In this document: one piece after another, positions 39,101-52,300 of the stretch
Layout of the letters: each line of letters opens with the position of its first letter
Numbering within the stretch: the first letter of the stretch is position 1
Assembly: GCF_902686445.1 (NCBI RefSeq)
Contig: NC_062226.1
Span: forward strand, 11,380,001-11,444,000
Direction of reading: 5' to 3'
DNA: 64,000 nucleotides
Source of the DNA: Sciurus carolinensis
Taxonomy: Eukaryota > Chordata > Mammalia > Rodentia > Sciuridae
The notes under the pieces: generated by a model
Database searches by the model: none
What the model was told of the DNA's origin: nothing
Seen by the model: the letters and a program-made list of their open reading frames with translations, nothing else
Program-made: the position numbers and the translations under genes

Positions 39101-42100
39101 ATATGTGGTGCTGAGACTCAAACCCAGTGCCTCATACATACTAGGCAAATGTTCTACTACTGAGCTACAACCTCAGCCCCTAAATACTTCTCGACTGCTT
39201 CTTAAAACTTTCCCTAAAAGCCACTGCTCTTGCATAGTACTGTGTTCCACATCCCATGGTATTTGAAATACTTCCTTCTGGATACTTGAGTGTGTTAAGA
39301 GAAGGAATGAAGAGAAGACAGGAATAGAAAAACTGATAGACTTAAAAGGGAGATCCAATGGCGGATTTCTCATCCATGCTTTAAGAAACTGGTAACTTAA
39401 TAGCTTTGCCTGAAAGTTCCTGGGTTGAGGCTACAAGGAATTCAGAAGTAAAGTTACCCAATACGTAGATTTTTTTTTTTTTTTTTTAAGAGAAAGAGGC
39501 ATCACTTATTATTTAGAGTCTAGAAGAGTCTAGACCAAATGGAAGATTGCTTATGGGACTCTGGACTACCTTTTGAACAGTCCTAGAATCTCTTACAGAA
39601 GGTAGAAGGCTGATGACCGGAATAATCAGGAAGTCATTTACTCGTCTGTAAAAATTACTAAAACTTCTCCTTGTGTCAGATCCTATTAGATTTGGGAATA
39701 AATTTATTAAGAGAACTGGCCTTTGGAGTTTGCAGACGAGTAAGTAGTAAATGAAAATAGCCATACTATAAAAGGAACTTAGACCACCTCTATTAAAGCA
39801 CTGACTCTTTACTTAGGCCTGCTGGTGCCCAATGGGTAAAGCAGGATAAAGCTTGGCATCCATGCCTTCATTCTGTATTTGTCTTCAGATTCCTGCTCAG
39901 CTCTGCACACAGATATGCTAATCATCTAAAGAGTGTTCATCTAAAAACTGGTAATACAAGGTTTATTAGCTCCAATTTTACCTAAGCCTTCAAGACCAAG
40001 TCAAGATTTGTAGGAACATATTTGACTGTCAGCTTTTGCTGCATCAGACCTCTGGAGTGGTACCTAGAAGTCTCAAGTCATCGCCCCCTTCCAGGATCAC
40101 ACGTCTGAGAGAGAAAACACCCTGAGCAACAAATGGAAATTGCTGCCCTCGAGCAACATAGAACTTCTCTGGAGCCATTCACAGAACCAGAACTGAGAGG
40201 ATCATCAACCAGACCATCTGACCAAGACTGCTTAATTATGCATTATCCTGCCCCTGCCCTAATTCTTCCTCAATTTGAACCTAAAGCCCTTATCAGCACC
40301 CAGAAGTCAGGGCTGAGATGCTGGCTCTCACTTTGCCTTCCAATGGAGTCATACAGGTTCACATTTGTTTTCCTGCTTTTCATCACTACTTTTTCTGTTT
40401 GGTATTTGTAGTGACTGGACCTGGTTTGTTGTCAGACCTCTGGATGAGGATTCCAGTAACAATATGTTGAATTTAAGGCTACTGTCATTTTAGAAAGGTG
40501 AGAATTTTGTCTCTCTTGTCAGGTCTGAGAATTACTAACTAACATGGAGTATGATTTACCATTGAGCATCCAAGATTTTAATGTGGGAAAGGTCACCAAA
40601 ACATACAGCTTCCTTACTTGTAAAAGCAGGGCAGATACAAATAGCAGTAATCAGTTTTATCTCCAAAGCACTTTACAATTTTCAAAGTACTTTTATGTCC
40701 ATTATCTGAGCTTAATCCTCTAAGTAATCCTATGAGGTATGAAAGGACCATTAGTTTCTTTTCAAGAAGAAATTAAGTGCTTACTTACTAACTTAATGAA
40801 CTAAGTAGTAATAAAAACATAGATTTAAAAAAAAATTCTCAGTTCAAAGTTCATGTTTAATCACATTATGATACCCCTGTAACTCAAATTATGAAGAAAT
40901 GTCAAATGACTCATCTATAGCCATAAGAAGTATCCACAATATTTTTAGGGTCTGCAAAATAATAACATATATTCAATAAACACTTAGTTTTTCTTCAACC
41001 TGAAATAGACAAATTATGCAAAAATAAAAACATAAAATGATTTATGAAGACTTTTACAAAAGGTCACAGTGCCACAATTCTCCCATCCTTAAATTTCCCC
41101 AAAATCTGCTCATATGACAATAAATTCTGGTTTGCCAATAATTTATTTCACAAATCTGTTATGATACAGAAACACAGTCAATGAAATTAAGGTATTTCCT
41201 AAAAAGCCTAAAAACTGTGCAAAATTTTCAGATAAACTTGAAAAGCTGAGTAAACTCTTTCCAAAATCATTCTACCATCTGAAAGTCTGTGTAACCCTGT
41301 CACTTCATTTTCAAGTTCAAAGAGATGGACAATTCATTGTGGTATGAAAATTCAAGTTTTCCCATTCTTTGAAATAATGAGATAATTATTCAAGTACAAA
41401 GGAAAAGGCATTATAAAAGACTTAAAAAGAATTTACCCAGCAGTAAAGCTTAAAGAAAACCTTTTCTAAAACAGAATTCTAGGTAAGAGTCCATAAAAAT
41501 TTAAATATTCATGGAAATTAGAGAGAAATAAAGGAAGAAAAGCTGGAGAGGGGGCGTGATATCACGAAAATAAAAAGGAGAAAGAACGATGGAGTAGAAT
41601 TAGGGGATGGGAGAAGGCATAAGTAAGGGAAGCAAATGCAGAATGAAACTGATCAACTTATGCTATGTACACCTACAACACATCATAATGAATTCCATTT
41701 TTATGTATAACTGTAATGCACCAATTAAAAAAATAACAAATAGAAGATCAGTAGAGTAGAGGAAGGTAATCAAGGGGAGGGAAAGGGGAAGTTCTGGGGA
41801 TTGAGAATGAGCAAGCCATGTTACATGCATGTATGATAATGTCAAAATGAACCCCACTACAAAAAATAGTAAAGGAATAAATCAAGAAATTCAAATATCC
41901 ACTCTGGTGTTAGATAATGTTCTCACTAAAGTGGAGCACTAGTTCACTTATAATTGCTTTTTATGTCTACAAGGAAAAAAACACACCTTCATTGAAATCA
42001 CCGCAGTAAAACATACAACTCATTTACAAATAAAACAGTATAATCTTATTTTAAAATTTACTATAAAATAATTTAATACAATCTCTAACAGCATTCCTCT

Positions 42101-43366
42101 GATATAATCTCTAAATAAGTCCTCTGATACTAGTCATATACCATATAAAGTTAAATGAGCTATTCAAGGTATTTGAGTCTAAAAATATACTTTTTTTTTT
42201 CATTCTGAACTAGTTGGATTGGTATTTAAACCAAATGTCATCAAATGTTGCATTAAATATACCCAAGTGAAAAGATAAACTCTCTCAATGTATCATGCAG
42301 AAAGTAATCCCAACCACTGAAGACTGTGGAACTATGAGCCTATTGTCCCCCCTCACCCAATGCATGCACATAAAATAAAACAAAACAAAACAAACAAAAC
42401 CATGGTATAGAAAATGAAGTGAGAATAAGAGAACTGATACCTGGAAGAAACCTTAGGTTTCCTTTAAGACAAGATAAACTTGGAAAGATAATGCTATTAA
42501 AAAAGCATCAACTGGGGGAGGACAGTTTTTATTTTTCTTTAAAATTACATATTGCCGGGTGTGGTGATGCACAACTGTAATCCCAGGGGCTCAGGAGACT
42601 GAGACAGGGAGGATTGACAATTCAAAGCGAGCCTTAGCACAAGCGAGGTGCTAAATAAGCAGCTTAGTGAGACCCTGTCTCTAATGAAATACAAAATAGG
42701 GCTGGGGATGTGGCTCAGTGGTTGAGGGCCCCTGAGTTCAATCCCTAGTACCCACTCCAAATAAATAAACAAACAGAATTACTATATCTACCCTCAAGAT
42801 ATTAATAGAGATTCTAATGTTAAAAAAATTGCCTCTAATAAAATCTAAATTTTGAACTAGAAAAAGAATGAAAACATCTACTAACAAAAGATCTTATTAA
42901 AAGAGCTGTCTTTGCAATCATTAAAAGCCAGATTGGCCAGGCATGGTGGCACACGCCTGTAATCTCAGCAACTTCGGAGGCCAAGGCAAGAGGACTGCAA
43001 GTTCAAAGCTAGCCTCAGGAACTAAATACATAAAGGGCTGGGGATGTGGCGCAGTGGTTAAGTGCCCCTTGGTTCAATCCCTGGTACCAAAACAAACAAA
43101 CAAAAAAACAAAAACAAAAACCACATCTGTTAGCCATTACCAAAAAATTTAAATAGGTATTTTCTTTATAGGAGACGGACCCCTTTCAGAGCAAAAAAAA
43201 TTAAAAAGGTCCATTGAGCTCCTTTGATTTTAAGAAAGTAAAACCTATTGGTTTAACATCAATTTTGTGTAAAATTTAAGTCTTTAAGATACCCAGGGCT
43301 GGGGAGATAGCTCAGTGGGTAGAGTGCTTGCATTGCAAGCCCAAGTTCCTGGGTTCGATCCCCAGC

Positions 43367-43398
<32 letters not shown>

Positions 43399-46300
43399 GA
43401 TTCCCATATTTGCTGAACTGAAAATTCATAAGCAAACTGCAAATCTGAACAGGTTACGTTCTCTATCAGATATGAAAAAGGGTAATTTTTTTTTATGTCT
43501 GTACCATTTTAAATATGTATGATACAAATTATTTTTCAGAATTCAGTAGTAAAGGTTTTCCACTTGAAATGGCAATTCAACGAAGTCATTTCTAATCTAA
43601 CTTGTAGTTTCAGTATGAGTTCTAAATTCTTAAACAGCTTAGAATCAAATTTGCTAACACTAAATATGAAGAACCAGTACGCTTTTGAGAAGAACCCAGA
43701 ATCTGAAGCTTGAATGTTTATATAATGGTCACTTAAAATAAAAAAGTTTAAATAGAAGACATTTGAGGTTAAAATTATACTGATGTCTAGAACCTAAAAT
43801 CAATAGAATGCTGACTTTTATTTAAAAGGGGAAAGGATTTCTAACATCAGGATGGAAAACTAAAGCATATCTGCCTGTTTTATAAATATCCATGTCCTTT
43901 CTTGGATTCAGAAATCCACTTTAGCCCACGTCCCTTGGGTTTCTTCTATCTTCCATCTCACTGAACACCACTGTTGCATTCAGATTAGAACATTTAGCCA
44001 AAGGCAGAGATCGTATAAGTCGTCTGAAGATTTCTAAAAACTAAAACCGGGAGAAAAGTGGAGGAAATACTTTTTATGCCTGGAGCTGCCAGAAATCCCT
44101 CTCTCCTTTTAGAAAAGTAAACCTCTTGCTTTCAAGATAATCACTTTTAAGAACAAAACATAATACTGTATATAAACACATAGCACTCTGATAATAATTC
44201 TAGAGAATAATAAAATCCTATAGATTTCACCAGTATGTTAGAAAAACAAAGATGAAAAAAGACTTAAGGAAAAAAATCATATGCCAAAAGATTTCTTTTT
44301 TCCAGTAAGAGCAATAAAAGAGATTTAGATTAACCAGAATTTCCCCTTCCTGCCCTCCAAGTGGATTCCTTAATACTGAAAGAATGCTTTTCAAAATTAA
44401 TTAGTTTTCACTTTATTAGTAGAGTGTGTTTAACCACAAAGAAAACATGTTAATGAACTCCATTTTAAAAATGACTATATTACAGTGTGTGTACACACAC
44501 ATATTTACCCCACTCCCTGGGCTGGATACCAAACCCAGGACTTTGGATACACTGACCATGTAATCTACCACTGAGCCCTATCTCCAGTCAACAATATATT
44601 ATGACTCGGTTACTTCTGCTTACTGTTCTAATATTTCAAAAGTCTCTGGATAAAAAGAACAGAAAACACTAAAGTCACATTCTTATGTATTGTCACCATT
44701 ATAAACTGATAGCTAGTAGATGGCTTGCAATTAATTTTATCTCACTGAAATACATTTTGCCAAGAAAGAGAAATCTAACTCTTTTCAAATATTAATATAC
44801 ACAAACACCTGGGCAAAAATATTGCAACAATTACTTCTATGCATACTTATCAAGATCTCTGTGAAGCATGGCACAAAAAAAAGCTCAGTTTTTCATAAAC
44901 TATATAACTTGATTGCACTTTTGCTTCCATGGTCATTGCAAAATACTAAAAGTAATGTTTAAATGTTCACATTATTCACTCTACTTAGAGTTCTCTCAAG
45001 AGAATAAAATGAAAAACATTTGGCTATCTAAACGACAGGGATGAAACTTGCAGTGTTCAGATAAAAAATTAAAACCCTGTTAATTCATCAGTATACTTTA
45101 ATATTCCCTGTTGAAAGTACCAATTGCACATGAAGTCCAATGGCTGAAAAGAAACTAGAAAAGTGACAAGAGAATGACGACTTTCAAAATGCTGACGCTT
45201 TTCACACCCAGGTTCAGTCACGCCAGCTGGAGAGAGGTGTTAGGTATGGCTTTATTCCTTTTAAATCTGAGAAATGTAGTCATTTCCATGACATTTCAAA
45301 AACTGGAAAAAGAGAAATTTATTCTCATGATCCTGATTCTTCTGATTCAAAATCACACTGAGGAAAAAAATTCATGCAAACTTAAAAGGTATTTGGATAG
45401 ACCATTTGTTTGCTGTTGCTTAGTCAAATTATTCTGTCCCCAATTTCCTAGTGAGCTAGTGTCTGAATCATTTCAGACATGACATCCATTAAGGGGGCTT
45501 TTGCTCCTAACTGTATAAGGGTCCTTGGAAGTAGTCTGACTTGCACAAGAAGTACACACAGCCCCTGATAGGCGTTTTAGTCCTCTTTGGAAGACACTGT
45601 TGGAGAGACTATAAATGACACAGTTGCAGAAACTGTTACTAATAGCAAGCCAGGTAGTCAAGAAGGATGCAAAGCGGTTGCTGTGGCCAGTGGAACTCTC
45701 CAATAAGAAGTAGATAATATAGGGCAACCAGAGGACATAAAATACACTAGTGATGCGGAACAGGACCATGGCATAACGCTTATCAGGACAGGCCTGTTCT
45801 TCCCCAGTCTCCCCACTCTGGCTGCTGAAGCGGGCTTGCCTTTCGCTGATTTCCTTTGTATGCTGTTGGCAGATGCGGAAGATGTTGAAATATGTGAAGC
45901 ACACAGTGAGGGCTGCTGGGGCATATAACATTATCACGATGAACAAAGTGAAGTATGGGTCTGTATGCCAGGACTCCGCACACCACTGAAAGACATCTCC
46001 ATGATATCCAGGTTTGCCCCAGTGGAAAAAGGAAGGCAGGAAGACGAGGGTGGAGTATAGCCAAATCAGGAAAATACACAGGCGTAGTCTCCAGGGTGTA
46101 ACCAGTGTATTGTACGTTAAAGGCTTAGTGATGGCAATGTATCTATCAATGCTGATACAGGCCAAAGAGGTCATTGAGACACTCTTCAGAACTGATACTG
46201 CAAAACCAAATATCTGGCAAGTCAAGGACTCCTCTAATGGAAGGGAATAGTGAAGGAGTGATAAAGAAGGGACCAAGCAGCTTACCCCCACCAAGAGGTC

Positions 46301-49300
46301 AGCATATGCCATTGTCTGGATAAAATAACTTGTAGTGTGATGGTTCAACAAAGGTGCACAGTGAAATACAAAAATCACAATGATGTTGCCAAAAATAATC
46401 AGTACAGTTAGAAAGACAATAATCAGCACTTCCAAAAGGCAAAAACTGACGGTTTCCAAGTAGCCAAATGCCAAGAGACAAAAAGGGTGGCTGCTCTGAT
46501 TACCATCCAAGGTGGAGTTCATCTTGAGCTCAGGAGTGATCTCTCACTTCATGCTGCCGCTTGGCTGCTGCCAACAGTTCAAAGGAGCAGCTGCTGTCAT
46601 TGCGGTCAGCTGTGCATGTGTGTAATAATGCCAGAAGAGCCTCAGTCCCCAAGCTCCCGATGCTGCTGCTCTGATGCATTGCCTGCAGTGCAATTTCCCT
46701 TTAAATCCTTCTTGGTATAGGGAGAGCCAAGAGCCGTCGTCTGGTCAGTCCCAGACTCGGCCATAGTGCCAAGTTCACCATACACATAGCACCAAGGGAG
46801 AAAGGAAAATTTTGGGGACAATGTCTTCAGGCCAAGTTAGGGTAGAGGAAAGGGCTAGAAGAAGGGAGGAAGATTAGGAGCTTCAGCAGGAGTTGTAATG
46901 AGTCTCCTCTGAACAGCTGATAGAAGAAAAGGAGAAAGCAATTTATATTTGCATCCAATGCCCTAAATCACAGAACCTAGCTAGCCCAGGCTGTTGTCAC
47001 CCTTTCCGACCCACCCCTCCTGGTATCACCATCACTGCTACACTCCATAGCACCCCACATAACTGGTCCTTACTCTATGGAGGAGAAGCAACAACACCAA
47101 GCTTTCAGATCAACATAAAACAAAAGCAATCAAAGATCAATCTACCCCCATTTTCTTTCATTTGAGCTGTTTATAGAATCTGCTTATGGCAATTCTGAAA
47201 ATATTTCATTACAATTACCACTAATTAACTAACAAAGATTAACTTATTTTCTCCATGAAAGCCAATACAATATTTCACCTCTGAAAACAATAGAATATAT
47301 CTGTTTAACACAATTTCAGTATGTTACCTGTAAGTCTGCACGCTGCAATCCAAACAAAAGCCACAATACATCCTTAACAGAAAGCCTTGCAATGCAGGAG
47401 TGTGCTTCCGTCCTGTGTACTGCAGAACTGAGACACAGAGGGAGGGGATAAAGGAGGAGGAGGGGAAACAGGGAGAAGAGGGGGCTTGGAAAAAGGAAGA
47501 ACGGGGGAGGGGAAAGAAAATGCATGTGCATGCACATGCTCTGGCATCTTTAGCAGCTCATTAGAATGCATTGACAGAGAGGTGCTCCCAGACTGCACAG
47601 TGGGGGAATGGCTTAGTACGCCTGCAGTGCAGCATTTGAAAGCTGTTTCCTCGTCTGTCTGGAATCCCCCTCTTAAGCATATAAGCAGAATTTAGACTGC
47701 TAGCAAGGAAAATGGGCAGTAACCAAGGCGGGGAGTCAGGAATTAGATATGAACACATTTCCACAGTGGCAAAAATGGGAACTTCCTATTTTCTTGTAAC
47801 ATTTTTCCAAGGAACAAAGGAAATGTTAAAGAAGTGTGTTTACTGTATATGGCAAGTGAGAAATCATAATTCAGCTACATGAGAAATTCTAGCTGAAAGG
47901 CTAAATAGCATTTTCTCTCTCATGATTCATTGGATATTCACCATTCTTAAAACTTTAAAATCAGTTTTTCAAGAGAAAAATAAAGAAAATGTTCCACAAT
48001 CTGATAATACAAAAAGCACACACACTCTCACACAGAAGAAAATTTACACTGTTCATGTATTCAACTCTATCCTGTAGTTCTGAGATACCATTTCTAGCTT
48101 CTAGTTTGCTAAGAAGCAGTGCACAAATACACAAACATGAAAAAGTAGAGGGTTGGGGCTATAGATCAGTGGTAGGGCACTTGCCTAGCATGTGTGATGC
48201 ATGGAGTTTGATCCTCAGGCACCACATAAAAATAAACAAAATAAAGGAATTGTGTCCATCTACAACAAAATTTTAAAAAGATGAAAAAGTAAATGTACCT
48301 AGGCTTGAAAATTACAGGAAGTTTCATGGCACAAATAAGTCTTTTATCATGATGGAAAAAATCTTGTTTCTGCCTATGCAAAACAATGTAAACTGGAGTT
48401 ATACTGTAGTTTTTCTTCTGATAATGTCATAAATGACAATTATCAGCTAATCAGGAGTTGGGTCCTATGGGAATGGTATAATTTAAATATCTTTTCCTCC
48501 AGGTATCTTTGAACTTTAAAAAAAATGTTTTTAGTTGTTGGTGGTTCTTTATTTATTTATGTGTTTATTTATGTATATGTGGTGCTGAGAATCAAACCCA
48601 GTGCCTCACACACATTAGGCTCTACCACTGGGCTACAATCATAGCCCTCTTTTAACTTTTAATTCATCTTTCTAAATAAGGTTACACGAACCCAGTAAAA
48701 AAAATAAATGCTGGCATGTGTAAGTGTTCCAGGAGGTTTGTATGCCTGAGTAGAGACATAAGTGATTCAACTCTCATTTTAATCATTTTATACATGTGGC
48801 TTTCTGATTCCCAGAAAAAGGTCACTCGTAATCAGAACTCGAGGAATAACATTTCAAAGCTAAAACACTGGGCTTACTACATGAAAACAGGTAAGGAAAA
48901 AACCTTTTTGAGCATAATAAGCTTGACAGCAGCATCTGACAGATCTTAATGGAAAACATGGTAAAGTGTGGTACAGTAAAAAAAAAAAAAACCAATAGCA
49001 TTGAAGGAACATCCACCTGGCTTAAATCCTTGCTCTGATTTTACTTAGCCTCTCTCAGTCTCAGTTCCAACTTCTGTAAGATGAGGATAATACTCCCCCC
49101 TACTTCATAAGATTGCTGGGAAATAAAGATGGTGCACACAAAGGACTTACAAACACCTGGGACATACAGAGTATATAACTTTACTTTCTGCTCATACCAC
49201 TGAAATAGCCTTTTTTAAAGAGCCAGTTTTCACACTAATCGTGTTGCATTGCTTGAGGCTGGGCTCCTCTGTATTCTGAGGTGTCCTGTCTTACTGTTCT

Positions 49301-52300
49301 CAGGCACACAACAGCTCTCTGGATACAATACTATCATGCATTACTCAAGTACGTTAAAGCTATGCACATGCAAAACAGTGAAGATACCCGGAGAGAAAAA
49401 AAGATAATATGGCATCAATCATTCCTCCTACACAAATAATTGCTATGCTGAGATCTTCAGTCCCATCTCACTGCTGAGCTTCCTCTTCCATTTACAGTTT
49501 TGCCTGTTGAGTCTCAAATCTTCCCTCCACCTGCATGCCAGATTTTTATCTGCAATATGTTCAAAATCAAATACATTTTTTCCACCAAATAAGCCTCTTT
49601 TTTCCAGGCACTCTGGTATGACATAAGGAATTGTCTTGACAATTCTCTCCCTAAATGCAATGTTCTTAGTCACTAACTCCTGGAATTCTCTACAGTTGTT
49701 CTCTAATTCATTTTTGCATTTCAGTTTTTAATTCAAGTCATCATTAATTACTGTGTGGGCTCCCTGCTTTGTTCATTTGCCTAATCTCTTCATTTCTTCC
49801 TGATAAAATATCCCAAAGCTTACATTCTATTATGGTACTACTCCTATGTTTAAAAAAGAAATAAAGAAAAAGCCAATGGCTCCCTTACTGCTTTTCCAAT
49901 CTGATACTATCATTCCATTTCCCCCAATCACCTTGCCCTACAGTCAATGCAGGTCACTCACTACTCCATACACTTGTCATGAATTTTATTCTGAACACAT
50001 ATTTATTGAGGGCTTAATAAATATTGAATTAATAAAGGAATGATTTCTGAGTTACTGATTTTCAATAAGTGGAATAAGCATTTGACTAAGGAAGGAATCC
50101 AGAATTTTCTACTACTTATGAATTTGGTCACACAACTTATTCTCTCTATATCTCAGTGTTCTCTTGTATGAAACTAAAGAGTTATAAATACTGCATTGGC
50201 TAATAAAGCAAAGAAATTAAAACAATAACACGGCAAAAACTACAGGCTGTTAAAGTACTATTAACAGTACAATAACAGTTCTTTCAACATTTTTCTATTT
50301 TAATAACTAAATCAAAACACATCCACACAGGAAACTCAAAAAAGAAAAAGGGCTAATAGCCACAAAAGTGCTAACAGACAAATCAGTCAATAATTAAATG
50401 TTTTATCTTGAACTAAAGAAAAATATTTTGTTCAAAGAGATAAAATACTAGTGACTTGGGGATGTAAATCTATATTCATACAAAAATCTACACATTTTCC
50501 CTTTAAAGTAACACAGACCCATGATGCAAATTGGCAGGATTTTTCTGACTTTGAGATGTGCCATCCCTTTGACTTTAACATCATGCCTGCCATGTAATGT
50601 AGCACCCTACCTTACTCCAACTATCTACCATCTTAATAACAATTCTAAACAAGAGACTTTTCAGAACACCTAAATGAAAAATGTCATTTGGAGCACAGCA
50701 ATATATATTCTTTCCTCTAAAATTTTCAAGCTTTATTGTATTTGTTTATAGTTCACTGATTTCTCCTATTATATGGCAACTCCCCTGAAACAGGTTTATT
50801 TCATTCAGAGATAATTTTAAGCCCAGTACAAGGTGGGCATATACAGGCATCACATTTTCTGTTTAGAATTTTATTATATTTCATATTTTATTGGTTCATT
50901 TTAATTATATGTAGTGATGGAATTTGTTGTTACATATTCATAGAGGCACGTGATATAACAATATAATTTGGAATATCATTCCCTAGTACTTTTCCCCCTC
51001 CATCACCTCCCTCCCCGTGGTTCCCCTACAATTCTCCTGAGACACCTCCCCTGCCTCACTCACATCTTTCTTTTCCTTTTTCCTCTTTAGCCTCCATATA
51101 TGGAAGAAAACATATGGCCCTTGATTTGAGTTTGGTTTATTTTGTTTAACATAATATTCTCAAGTTCATTTGTAGGAAACTGAACGCATTCTGTATTTTT
51201 TGCGGGGGCAGGGTGGGTACTGGGGATTAAAATTAGGGGCACTCAACCACTGAGCCACATCCCAGTCCTATTTTGTATTTTATTTAGAGACAGGGTCTCA
51301 CTGAGTTGCTCAGCGCCTGGATTTTGCTGAGGCTGGCTTTCAACTCTCCATTCTCCTGCCTCCGCCTGAGATACTGGGTTTACAGGCACGTGCCACTGCT
51401 CCTGGCTGCATTCAATTATTTTTTGATTGAATAAGCAACAGGTGCCTAATACAGTAAAAGTTTGGCTTTTAGATTGGAAGACCTTTCAATTAAAGTTCAG
51501 GTATGATAACTAATTCATCTATAAATGCCAGTTGAGCATCCCTAATATGAAGGCTGAAAATCTAAAATGCTGAAATTTCAAATTTTTGAGCACTGACACA
51601 ATGCTCAAAAAGTCTTATAGGGGCTGGGGATATAACTCAGTTGGTAGAGTGCTTGCCTCGCGTACACAAGGCCCTGGGTTCAATTCCCAGTATCCCACCC
51701 CCCGCAAAAAAAAGTTATATTTTGGAGCATTTTGGATTTCAGAGTTTCAGATTTTCAGAGTATGAATGTTCAACTGGTAAAGACTATGTAAATATATCTA
51801 AATTTGAAAACCTCTAAAATATGAAACACTTCTGGTTCCAAGTATTTTGGATAACGGAGATACTCAATTTAGGTTGAGGCATATGAAATTTTTGTGTGGT
51901 CAAAAACTGTCAAATGTCAGCAATTTTAATATGATCAAGCATTTACATTCTTTCTTTAAAAATATTTTTCAGTTGTAGATGGATACTTTTATTTTATTTA
52001 TTTTTTATGTGGTGCTGAGGATCAAATCCAGTACCTCACCATGTGCTAATTTCAAAACCCTTTATGTCAGGTGAGTCAGTGCACACCTGTAATTCCAGCA
52101 GTTCAGGAGGCTGAGTTAAGAGAATTAAGAGTTCAAATCCAGCCTAAGCAACTTAGCAAGGCTAAGCAACTCAGTAAGAACCTGTCTCTAAATAAAATAT
52201 AAAAAAGGGCTGGGGATATGGTTCAGTGATTAAGTGCCCCTGGGTTCAATCCCCAGTACCAAACAAACAAAAACCCTTTAGAGCACCCTAGATAGACATG

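Noticed and set aside
43296..43370. Possible tRNA gene (box A TAGCTCAGTGG, box B GGTTCGATCC)
   Set aside because: It is an ID SINE derived from a tRNA. A long A-tail follows directly, the acceptor stem does not close, and dozens of related copies occur in the window.
45174..45482. Plus-strand open frame of 102 codons next to GPR21
   Set aside because: It lies in the probable GPR21 3' UTR on the opposite strand, matches no protein family, and ends just within the GPR21 stop region.
45658..46481. Several alternative-frame open frames inside GPR21
   Set aside because: They are shadows of the receptor frame, which alone carries the seven-helix pattern and conserved motifs.
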